Assembly: GCF_000688655.1 (NCBI RefSeq)
Contig: NZ_JIBO01000016.1
Location: 90,200-95,667 of the forward strand
Length of the DNA stretch: 5,468 nucleotides
Source: Lonsdalea quercina subsp. quercina
GTDB taxonomy: Bacteria > Pseudomonadota > Gammaproteobacteria > Enterobacterales > Enterobacteriaceae
Reading direction: 5' to 3'
Positions 1 through 5,283 of the stretch are shown here, piece after piece. The position numbers and the translations under genes were made by a program. Within the stretch, counting starts at the first letter, position 1; every line of letters begins with the position of its first letter. A model generated the notes under the pieces. The model saw only the letters and a list, made by a program, of their open reading frames with translations, ran no database searches and was not told the origin of the DNA.

Positions 1-655
1 GGCGGTATCCGCCCATTGGTTTACCCTCGGCACCGCCGTGACGGCGATGGACGCGCCGCGTACGATCCATGATTTCGGCGGTTTTCCACAGGCGTTGTTT
101 GATACCCAGTATCCTGCACCGGGATCTCCGGCGCTTGCTCGGCAGATTCAGCAGCTGTTGTCGCCCGTGCCGGTGCATCTCGACGAACGCGATTGGGGGC
201 TGGATCATGGCAGTTGGGGGGTCTTAATCAAGGCGTTCCCGCAGGCGGATATTCCGGTGGTGCAGTTGAGCGTCGATGGTACGCAACCGGCGGATTATCA
301 CTATCAACTGGGGCAGCGTCTGTCCACGCTGCGCGATCAGGGGGTGATGATGGTCGCCAGCGGCAACGTCGTCCACAACCTGCGTCAGGTGAAGAGAGAG
401 GGCGAAGCGGCGCCGTATCCTTGGGCTAGCGCCTTTAACCAGTTTGTCCGAGATCATCTGACTTATCGCGGCGACAACCATCCGCTGGTGGATTTCATGC
501 AGCACCCGGAGGCGGCGCTCGCTAACCCGTCCCCGGATCACTTCCTGCCGCTGTTATATGTCTTGGGATGTCGACAGGGTAAAGAGCCGGTGTCAATACT
601 GATCGACGGTATCGAAATGGGCTCTCTCAGCATGCTTTCGGTGCAGGTTGGTTGA
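1..655 (+). CDS. ygiD: YgiD, LigB-type extradiol dioxygenase (4,5-DOPA dioxygenase family), 5' end missing
   Basis: The reading frame is open from base 2, the first visible codons giving AVSAHWF, so the gene starts outside the window and about 50 N-terminal residues are missing. The visible 217 residues align from memory with E. coli YgiD almost to the end, finishing GIEMGSLSMLSVQVG. Family knowledge: class III extradiol dioxygenases of this group use a metal held by histidines; E. coli YgiD opens the ring of L-DOPA in vitro, giving betalamic acid-type products, but its natural substrate is not settled. Seen here: the second metal-ligand histidine (SAHW, visible residue 5), the catalytic-type histidine in SGNVVHN (residue 125) and the third ligand in PDHFLPLLY (residue 180). 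The first ligand (HGSP motif) must lie off the left edge. The GTG at 38-40 is internal, not the start. No signal peptide can be judged. The gene converges on the Sel1-repeat gene with 72 bases between the stop codons. Confidence 0.95.
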   Translation, partial: AVSAHWFTLGTAVTAMDAPRTIHDFGGFPQALFDTQYPAPGSPALARQIQQLLSPVPVHLDERDWGLDHGSWGVLIKAFPQADIPVVQLSVDGTQPADYHYQLGQRLSTLRDQGVMMVASGNVVHNLRQVKREGEAAPYPWASAFNQFVRDHLTYRGDNHPLVDFMQHPEAALANPSPDHFLPLLYVLGCRQGKEPVSILIDGIEMGSLSMLSVQVG

Positions 656-719
656 TCAGGACTCACGCAGGAGAGCCGCCGCGTTGACGACGGGCTGTTG
701 TGCGCGCTTTCGCCGCGCT

Positions 720-743
720 AGGCCGCCTCAAGGGGCCTTATTT
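720..743 (+). terminator. Putative intrinsic terminator for ygiD, overlapping the end of the convergent gene
   Basis: AGGCC at 720-724 pairs with GGCCT at 734-738. Inside, CC at 726-727 pairs with GG at 732-733 around a TCAA tetraloop, leaving G725 bulged. The sequence TTATTT follows on the + strand (738-743). The stem lies over the last codons and stop of the Sel1-repeat gene on the other strand. The U-tract is short, so efficiency is uncertain. In the - direction no T-run follows, so it would mainly serve ygiD. Confidence 0.45.
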
Positions 744-1282
744 CCGTCAATAAAGGCGATCATGTTATCTGCGCCCTCTTTCAACTGCGGCGTGGCGTCC
801 GGGTTGTTTAAGGCTTTTTCCGCCCACTGCTTGGCCTGTTCAAAATCTCTCGGCAACTGCGGGTGTTTGCTCAATATGACAGACATCAGCAGTTGAGCGG
901 GAGCAAAACCGGCTTCAGCCGACTTTTTCAGGTAAATCAGTCCACTTTCCGGATCGTTTTCATTTGGCATTCTGCCAAGGTAAATCTTGGCCAGTCGGAA
1001 TTGCGCATGCACGTCGTTGGCGTCAGCTTCCTGCTTCAACCATTTAATACCTTCCGCCCGATAGGGCGGCCAGTTACTGCGAAGCAGCTGATCGGTGAGC
1101 TGATGTCGGTCTTCTGCGCTGCCGTTCTCCGCCTTGTCCCTCAACGTGTTGAGCCGTTGTTCTTCCTGCGTGATTTCCTGTGCCAAAGAGTGGGGCGTCG
1201 AGTCTTGCGCGGCGGGTTCGTTTTGTGCGTAAGCAGCCGTATGAAGACCGACCAGGAGTGCCATCACTAGCGTTTTTTTCAT
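728..1282 (-). CDS. Secreted Sel1-like repeat protein (small, periplasmic, function unknown)
   Basis: This 184-residue protein begins with a clear Sec signal peptide: lysines at 2-3, a hydrophobic core (LVMALLVGL) and an AYA cleavage site after residue 19. A helical, Glu/Gln-rich stretch follows (about 33-70). Then come helix-pair repeats of Sel1 type: about 76-112 (AEGIKWLKQEA, AQFRLAKIYLG) and 113-158 (GLIYLKKSAEAGFAPAQLLM, then FEQAKQWAEKAL), with a possible degenerate unit near 46-62. Sel1 repeats are TPR-like scaffolds for protein-protein contacts; in the periplasm they often act in envelope stress or assembly, but no partner can be named here. The start at 1282 is supported by AAGGGA five bases upstream and by the signal peptide starting right there. 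No catalytic motif is seen. It is transcribed in the same direction as ygiC, but a terminator and 225 bases lie between them, so it is probably its own unit. I do not recall this gene between ygiC and ygiD in E. coli. Confidence 0.88.
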   Translation of the reverse strand: MKKTLVMALLVGLHTAAYAQNEPAAQDSTPHSLAQEITQEEQRLNTLRDKAENGSAEDRHQLTDQLLRSNWPPYRAEGIKWLKQEADANDVHAQFRLAKIYLGRMPNENDPESGLIYLKKSAEAGFAPAQLLMSVILSKHPQLPRDFEQAKQWAEKALNNPDATPQLKEGADNMIAFIDGNKAP

Positions 1283-1332
1283 GTTCGTCCCTTGTGTTCA
1301 AGTCCATCAAAAAATCAAAACAGCCCTCATCG

Positions 1333-1350
1333 TGATGAATCTGGTCATCA
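1333..1350. repeat. Perfect 6-bp dyad in the leader of the Sel1-repeat gene
   Basis: TGATGA (1333-1338) and TCATCA (1345-1350) form a perfect inverted repeat around a 6-base centre; flanking CAT (1328-1330) and ATG (1351-1353) extend it past a two-base bulge. It sits about 50-70 bases upstream of the Sel1-repeat start codon, downstream of the proposed promoter. It could be an RNA hairpin in the leader or a dimeric regulator's operator; I cannot name a factor. Confidence 0.35.
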
Positions 1351-1374
1351 ATGATTGCTACTGCGGCTAGATGA

Positions 1375-1403
1375 AATATTTAACCAAACGGAGACGTTTT
1401 CAA
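1375..1403 (-). promoter_or_regulatory. Candidate promoter of the Sel1-repeat gene
   Basis: On the - strand TTGAAA (1403-1398, one mismatch to the -35 consensus) is followed after 17 bases by AATATT (1380-1375, four of six matches to the -10 consensus) in an AT-rich context. A start near 1368 would give a leader of about 85 bases. It is the best pair I found between the ygiC terminator and the gene; the -10 is only fair. Confidence 0.35.
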
Positions 1404-1450
1404 AGCGCGAATAAAAGGGCGAAAATGATTTTCTTGCTGAGAACAGGACC

Positions 1451-1501
1451 AATAAGGAAGAAAAGAGAAGGCGCAGACGACGGGGTGTGCCGCCGTCTGC
1501 G
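1451..1501 (-). terminator. Intrinsic terminator of ygiC (end of the ygiBC unit)
   Basis: CGCAGACG (1472-1479) pairs with CGTCTGCG (1494-1501). After an A/C mismatch, CGG (1481-1483) pairs with CCG (1490-1492), leaving a GGTGTG loop. On the - strand the stem is followed by a pyrimidine-rich tail, CTTCTCTTTTCTTCCTTATT (about 1470-1451). The stem begins only a few bases after the ygiC stop codon. No comparable U-tract follows in the + direction. Confidence 0.75.
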
Positions 1502-1507
1502 GGAGCG

Positions 1508-2668
1508 TTAATCCAGAATAGAGTGCGGATAAAAACGCGATAAGTCCTGTGTAATTAATGAGGTATCTTCTCGTAAACCGATGCCGCAGGCTTTGTCGCC
1601 GACCAGCCAACTGCCTATCAGCGTGTAGCTGTCGCCGAATTTCGGCAGCGGATGGTATTGCTGCACGATTTTCCCCTCTTCGCCGTAAGGACCGTCGGCA
1701 GAGGCGATTTTATGACCGTTCTGGACAATCTCGATATTCGCGCCTTCACGAGAAAACAGCGGTTTGACGACGTAATTTTCCATCGCCGGATGCGCATCTT
1801 CCGCGAAGTAAGCGGGAAGCAGGTTCGGATGGTTGGGGAACATCTGCCAAAGCAGAGGCAGCAGCGCCTTGTTGGAGATAATGCTTTTCCAGCCTGGCTC
1901 CAGCCAGCGTACGCCCGCGTCGGCCAGCTTGGTGGAAAACGTTTCCCGCAGCATGAATTCCCACGGATAGAGCTTGAACAAATTGCTAATCACCTGATCC
2001 TGAGGATCGGTAAACTGGCCGCGTTCGCCCAGACCGATTTCGTCGATATACAGAAAATCCGTCGCGATGCCCGCTTCCTCAGCGCAATCCTGCAGATATC
2101 GGACGGTGCCGCGATCTTCCTCGGTGTCCTGACAGCAGGTGAAGTGCAGCAGGCCGAAGCCATGCTGCTGACGCAGCGCGGCGAAGCGTTCGATCAGCTG
2201 TTCCTGAATGCTGTTGTACTGGTCGGCATTCTGCGGCAGTTTTCCGGCGTTGATCTGATCTTCCAGCCATCCCCACTGGAAGAACGCCGCTTCGTAGAGC
2301 GAGGTGGGCGTGTCGGCGTTGTTTTCCAGCAGCTTCGCCGGATTGACGCCGTCGTAGGCCAGATCCAATCGGGAATACAGCGCGGGCTGTTGGCTTTTCC
2401 ACGATTCACGCACAAAATCCCAGGTGTGTTTGGGGATACGAAACTGGGTCAACAGCGCTTCGCTGTTGACGACATTCTCCACCACCTGTAGACACATTTG
2501 ATTCAGCTCTTCCGTCGTTGACTCCAGCTCTTCGATCTGCGCCAGCGTGAACTGATAGTAAGCTTCTTCGCACCAGTAAGGTTCGTCATACATCGTGTGG
2601 AAATTGAAGCCGAACTCGGCGGCTTTTTCACGCCAGTCAGGGCGTTCCGCTATCGCTATTCTCTTCAT
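1508..2668 (-). CDS. ygiC: YgiC, ATP-grasp amide ligase-like protein of the glutathionylspermidine synthetase family
   Basis: The 386 residues match the length of E. coli YgiC and are highly similar throughout (for example PDWREKA near the start, [20 protein letters not shown] at the end). The family is the synthetase half of glutathionylspermidine synthetase, an ATP-grasp fold forming an amide bond via an acyl phosphate. Visible motifs: SRLDL (99-103) and [11 protein letters not shown] (113-123), which carry the acidic and Asn residues expected for Mg-[12 protein letters not shown] (262-270); [11 protein letters not shown] (301-311), the ATP-binding lysine and Gly loop region; and [13 protein letters not shown] (330-342). 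The amidase half of full Gss is absent. My recollection is that E. coli YgiC did not show glutathionylspermidine synthesis in vitro, so the true substrate is open. No signal peptide: cytoplasmic. The start lies 12 bases after the ygiB stop, with AAGG overlapping that stop codon as Shine-Dalgarno, indicating translational coupling. Confidence 0.95.
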   Translation of the reverse strand: MKRIAIAERPDWREKAAEFGFNFHTMYDEPYWCEEAYYQFTLAQIEELESTTEELNQMCLQVVENVVNSEALLTQFRIPKHTWDFVRESWKSQQPALYSRLDLAYDGVNPAKLLENNADTPTSLYEAAFFQWGWLEDQINAGKLPQNADQYNSIQEQLIERFAALRQQHGFGLLHFTCCQDTEEDRGTVRYLQDCAEEAGIATDFLYIDEIGLGERGQFTDPQDQVISNLFKLYPWEFMLRETFSTKLADAGVRWLEPGWKSIISNKALLPLLWQMFPNHPNLLPAYFAEDAHPAMENYVVKPLFSREGANIEIVQNGHKIASADGPYGEEGKIVQQYHPLPKFGDSYTLIGSWLVGDKACGIGLREDTSLITQDLSRFYPHSILD

Positions 2669-2680
2669 TGTGTCAGCGCC

Positions 2681-3394
2681 TTACCCACCCATTGAACTGT
2701 GGCTGCGGTAGGTTGAACCAGAGCGTGAAGAAGTGCTGTCTTTCCCTTTTCTAAGCTGCTGTTGCTGTCTGGCGATGGACTCGCCAAAGCCGCCGCGCAT
2801 TGTCGTGGTGGTGGTCGCGGGTTTCGGCGTCATCGCGGTTTTCGGTACGGTGATCGTGCGGCCGCTTGTGGCGCTGCCATAGCTTTTGCCGCTCGCATCG
2901 ACGAACTGACCGTTAGCCGGGCTGGCCGCCGAACGTGGACTGAACAGCGGCTGCTGGGCATATCCGCCGCCGCCCATCATGCGACCCATCATATAGCCCG
3001 CCATTAACGGCATCCAGAAGCTGCCGCTTTCGTGCGGCTGCGCCGTCATACCGGCCTGGGCCGGTGCGTTTTGGTTCGAAGCGGTGGTCGCGGGCGTCTG
3101 CATACACTGCGCTTCGCCGAATTCAGCGGCGCAATCTTCCTGACTCCGATACTTCGGCGCGGTCTTCTCGGCTTCTTTCAGTGCGTTGTTATAGGTTGTG
3201 GTGCACTGGTCTTTCATGGACGGGTTAGCGCGAGTACAGTCGTCCGCGTTTTGATAGAGCGAAACGGTTTCATCCGTCTTTTCGCAGCCGGCTAGCATGA
3301 ATACGGAACCCATGGCCAGCGTCAGCGGCGCCAGAGGAAAGCGACGCCAACTTTTACGGAAGCGGTCGTAGTTGATGTTGCGTGTTCTTTTCAT
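2681..3394 (-). CDS. ygiB: YgiB, DUF1190 family outer-membrane-type lipoprotein
   Basis: The 237-residue protein matches E. coli YgiB (UPF0441/DUF1190, function unknown). A basic N-terminus (MKRTRN, then RKSWRR) and hydrophobic segment lead to a lipobox LAGC with the lipidated Cys at 37; Glu at +2 predicts outer-membrane sorting. Four cysteines (53, 64, 88, 97) could form two disulfides. A Met/Gly-rich hydrophobic segment ([20 protein letters not shown], about 125-144) is followed by a Pro/Thr-rich stretch (about 180-198), RGGFGES, and a Ser/Arg-rich tail ending SSMGG. The frame stays open upstream to an ATG at 3505, but the homologue begins at MKRT and a GGAAG-type Shine-Dalgarno precedes 3394, so I chose that start. 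The C-terminal tail is longer than I recall for E. coli. It is paired with ygiC, as the paralogue yjfM is with yjfC in E. coli. What it does is unknown. Confidence 0.93.
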   Translation of the reverse strand: MKRTRNINYDRFRKSWRRFPLAPLTLAMGSVFMLAGCEKTDETVSLYQNADDCTRANPSMKDQCTTTYNNALKEAEKTAPKYRSQEDCAAEFGEAQCMQTPATTASNQNAPAQAGMTAQPHESGSFWMPLMAGYMMGRMMGGGGYAQQPLFSPRSAASPANGQFVDASGKSYGSATSGRTITVPKTAMTPKPATTTTTMRGGFGESIARQQQQLRKGKDSTSSRSGSTYRSHSSMGG

Positions 3395-3639
3395 TGTGTG
3401 GCGTCTTCCTGAGGAGAGGGCATCTTGCCCAACATAGCAATAAAGGTTTGTAGAATAGGTGAACAGCTTGACTTTTAAAAGCCAGGCCGAGGTGGGCGCA
3501 AGCATTTTACGCAGCTATACAATTCGCTCTGAAAGAAAATTTTCGTTTTAGAGTAAATTCGCTGTGAAGGGCGTTGTTGTTAAACGATGCGGCGAAGGCA
3601 GGCTACCGCCGCATCATGCTCAGGCTGGGTAAAACGCGA
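3395..3639. other. tolC-ygiB spacer (245 bases)
   Basis: No complete gene is seen. The tolC-proximal part holds the hairpin at 3586-3615. The middle is AT-rich with a 10-bp palindrome GAAAATTTTC (3535-3544) flanked by two direct copies of AATTCGCT (3521-3528 and 3556-3563, 35 bases apart). No convincing -35/-10 pair for ygiB was found; TATAGC (3518-3513) and TATTCT (3457-3452) on the - strand are possible -10s without good -35s. ygiB may therefore depend partly on read-through from tolC. Confidence 0.5.
3576..3615 (-). terminator. Hairpin after tolC, weak or attenuating terminator
   Basis: GATGCGGCG (3586-3594) and CGCCGCATC (3607-3615) form a perfect 9-bp GC-rich stem with a 12-base loop, 24 bases after the tolC stop. 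On the - strand it is followed by GTTTAACAAC, only a three-U run, so it is a poor intrinsic terminator. It may instead protect the tolC 3' end or reduce, rather than block, transcription into ygiB. Confidence 0.45.
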
Positions 3640-5028
3640 TCAGTTACCGGCGGCGAAAACGGTGCGGGTGCTGTCGTCTGCGGTAGGCGCCGGAGTCGTG
3701 GAAACCGGTTTGCCTAACGTGGCGTTCAGCGTGCGCAGATCATTTTCGTTCAGCGTTCCCAACGCGTATTTCAAGTTCAGCTCGTTGATCAGATAGTCGT
3801 AACGCGCGCCGGATAGTTGCTGCTTCGCGTTATACAGCGTGGTTGTCGCATCCAGAACATCAACGATGGTGCGGGTCCCTACCTGATAGCCGGCTTCCAT
3901 GGCGTCCAAAGAACTTTGCGCGGAAACGACGGCCTGCTTGTAGGCCGCGATGCTGCTGATGGACGCGGCGATGTTGTTGTGAGACGAACGCAATGTCTGA
4001 ATCATGCTGCGGTGCGCGCTCTCCAGATTTTCGCTGGCGGCCACGTAGCTATGCTGAGCCTGTTTGACCTGAGAGTTGGTCGCGCCTCCGCTGTACAACG
4101 GCAGGGAGAAACTCAGGCCGACCTGATTCTGGCCGATATCGCTGTCGTTGTAGCTGCCTTCTGTTGCGCGAGACCCGGAATAACGGGAGTTGCTCACGCC
4201 GGTCGAGGCGGATAAATCCAACGTCGGCATGTAGCCGGTCTGCGCCGAACGAATCTGCTCGCGGGCCAGATCCTGGCTCAAACGGGAGGATAAGAGGCTG
4301 AGGTTGCGGCTTTCCGCCGTTTTCATCAGCGTATTGATCGGCTCCGGTTTTTTAGGCGCGAAGTTGTCGGTATTCACGCTGGCCAGTTCAGGATAGACAT
4401 TGCCGGTCACCTGACGCAGCACTTCCAGGTAGTTGTCCAGCGCATTGCGAGCGGTGACTTCGCTTGCCAGCACGCTGTCGTACTGCGCACGGGCATTCTG
4501 CACATCGGTGATGGCGACCAGACCTACGTTATAGCGCTGAGTGGTTTGATCCAGCTCGCGATAAATAGAGGCTTTCTGGGCGGTGACATACGACAGCGAA
4601 TCAATCGCTCGCAGGACGTTGAAATAGGCGGTGGCGGAGTTCAACAACAGCGTTTGCTGCGCGGTCTGATAGGTGACGTCTTCGATGCCGGCCTGTTTTT
4701 CCTGCAGCGTCAGCGCGCGCCACTTGGACATATCAAACAGGGTTTGAGTCAACTGTAGCGAAGCGCTCTTCACGTTGTTGTTCACGTCTTTGCTGTCACG
4801 GAAACCGCTGGTATAGGTATAATCCGCACCCAGACCCAGCTGCGGCAACAAAGGAGAACGCGCTTCATTGATTTTCTCAAAGGCGGCGTCACGAGTCGCT
4901 GCAGAACTGCGTAAATCGGGGTTTGTCGTTTTAGCCTGTTGATAAATCTGTAACAGATCTTCCGCCTGGCTCATGAAGCTGAAGCCGCTCAGACCCAAGC
5001 CGATAAGAAGAGGGAGCAATTTCTTCAT
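3640..5028 (-). CDS. tolC: TolC, outer-membrane efflux and type I secretion channel
   Basis: TolC forms a homotrimeric outer-membrane beta-barrel with a long periplasmic alpha-barrel, the common exit duct for AcrAB-type multidrug pumps and type I secretion. This 462-residue precursor has a signal peptide ending MSQA at residue 22, then the two internally duplicated OEP domains (roughly 23-225 and 230-440). Gate residues known from E. coli are present: Asp175 (ITDVQNARAQYD; mature 153), and Tyr381, Arg386, Asp390 and Asp393 in GYQVGTRTIVDVLDATTT. Barrel and turn motifs GLGADYTYTSG and GLSFSLPLYSGG are intact. Two ATGs lie in frame (5034, 5028); the Shine-Dalgarno AAGGA abuts the first but is six bases from the second, so MKKLLP at 5028 is the start. 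The tail after PVST is about 30 residues shorter than the 493-residue E. coli protein, and the second extracellular loop (YSGSRATEGSYND) about three shorter. ygiBC lie downstream on the same strand. Confidence 0.98.
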   Translation of the reverse strand: MKKLLPLLIGLGLSGFSFMSQAEDLLQIYQQAKTTNPDLRSSAATRDAAFEKINEARSPLLPQLGLGADYTYTSGFRDSKDVNNNVKSASLQLTQTLFDMSKWRALTLQEKQAGIEDVTYQTAQQTLLLNSATAYFNVLRAIDSLSYVTAQKASIYRELDQTTQRYNVGLVAITDVQNARAQYDSVLASEVTARNALDNYLEVLRQVTGNVYPELASVNTDNFAPKKPEPINTLMKTAESRNLSLLSSRLSQDLAREQIRSAQTGYMPTLDLSASTGVSNSRYSGSRATEGSYNDSDIGQNQVGLSFSLPLYSGGATNSQVKQAQHSYVAASENLESAHRSMIQTLRSSHNNIAASISSIAAYKQAVVSAQSSLDAMEAGYQVGTRTIVDVLDATTTLYNAKQQLSGARYDYLINELNLKYALGTLNENDLRTLNATLGKPVSTTPAPTADDSTRTVFAAGN

Positions 5029-5034
5029 TTGCAT

Positions 5035-5039
5035 TCCTT
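5035..5039 (-). promoter_or_regulatory. Shine-Dalgarno that decides the tolC start
   Basis: On the - strand AAGGA runs directly into the first ATG (zero spacing) and is six bases from the second in-frame ATG (AAGGA-ATGCAA-ATG). Only the second has normal spacing, so translation should begin at 5028, giving MKKLLP, the N-terminus of the E. coli protein. Confidence 0.75.
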
Positions 5040-5091
5040 GTTGTGCAGCAAAGTTGCTATGGTAGCGCCATCTGGAGACGATAAGTTGCCG

Positions 5092-5100
5092 ATTCTAGCA
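5092..5100 (-). promoter_or_regulatory. Proximal tolC promoter, extended -10
   Basis: On the - strand TGCTAGAAT is an extended -10 (TGn followed by TAGAAT, five of six matches). No good -35 lies 16-18 bases upstream, as expected for an activator-dependent promoter; the MarA-type box ends 21 bases before the hexamer. Transcription would start near 5085, giving a leader of about 57 bases. Confidence 0.55.
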
Positions 5101-5118
5101 GAATCTTACAATACGATG

Positions 5119-5137
5119 AGGTGGCTGAATGTGCCAT
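5119..5137 (-). promoter_or_regulatory. Putative MarA/SoxS/Rob box for tolC
   Basis: On the - strand ATGGCACATTCAGCCACCT fits the marbox consensus AYnGCACnnWnnRYYAAAY at all fixed positions except the two after the RYYA core (CC for AA). Placed against the extended -10 at 5097-5092, it would occupy roughly -34 to -52, where MarA-family activators contact RNA polymerase at the -35. E. coli tolC is known to be activated by MarA, SoxS and Rob through a single upstream site, so the position is as expected. Confidence 0.65.
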
Positions 5138-5166
5138 CCTACGGCGACATCAGCGCCCTGATGCAT

Positions 5167-5194
5167 ATTATCGACCGCCGCAGAGTGGGAACAA
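5167..5194 (-). promoter_or_regulatory. Candidate distal tolC promoter
   Basis: On the - strand TTGTTC (5194-5189) and GATAAT (5172-5167, five of six matches to -10) are 16 bases apart. A start near 5160 lies upstream of the marbox, giving a leader of about 130 bases. E. coli tolC is likewise reported to have weak upstream promoters besides the MarA-responsive ones. The -35 is only half consensus. Confidence 0.4.
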
Positions 5195-5216
5195 TTTCCC
5201 GTTGATGCATCCGGTT

Positions 5217-5257
5217 CCGTCAAAAAGCCGTGAGCATAAATGCTCCGTTTCTGACGG
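5217..5257. repeat. Nested inverted repeat in the tolC-nudF intergenic region
   Basis: An outer arm pair CCGTCA (5217-5222) and TGACGG (5252-5257), extended by AAA/TTT after one mismatch, encloses an inner perfect pair GAGCA (5232-5236) and TGCTC (5241-5245) around TAAA. No U-run follows on either strand, so it does not look like an intrinsic terminator. It could be a transcription-factor operator or a structured part of the nudF leader. Confidence 0.5.
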
Positions 5258-5283
5258 TTTCGTCCTGTCTTGACGGTAACGTC
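5251..5283. repeat. Tandem imperfect 14-bp direct repeat, 19-bp period
   Basis: CTGACGGTTTCGTC (5251-5264) and TTGACGGTAACGTC (5270-5283) match at 11 of 14 positions with starts 19 bases apart, about two helical turns. The first copy contains the right arm of the nested inverted repeat. Spaced copies on one helix face would suit a regulator binding as adjacent units; no factor is recognised. Confidence 0.4.

Noticed and set aside
702..718. GCGCG/CGCGC hairpin as terminator of the Sel1-repeat gene
   Set aside because: The stem is five bases and no T-run follows on either strand, so it is more likely a by-product of GC-rich sequence.
648..896. 82-codon + strand frame overlapping the ygiD end
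   Set aside because: It begins inside the last codons of ygiD and runs antisense into the Sel1-repeat gene; no ribosome site or recognisable domain.
863..1270. 135-codon open frame on the + strand opposite the Sel1-repeat gene
   Set aside because: Antisense shadow; the - strand frame has signal peptide, repeats and Shine-Dalgarno, this one has none.
1652..2491. 279-codon open frame on the + strand opposite ygiC
   Set aside because: It is a mirror of the strongly conserved ygiC frame in GC-rich DNA; the translation resembles no family I know and has no convincing ribosome site.
3395..3505. N-terminal extension of ygiB to the ATG at 3505
   Set aside because: The extra 37 residues have no counterpart in the E. 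coli protein as I recall it, would bury the signal peptide, and lack a Shine-Dalgarno; the start at 3394 is preceded by GGAAG and begins the conserved MKRT.
5029..5034. tolC start at the upstream ATG (MQMKK)
   Set aside because: The Shine-Dalgarno directly touches this ATG with no spacing, whereas the ATG two codons later has a normal six-base spacing.
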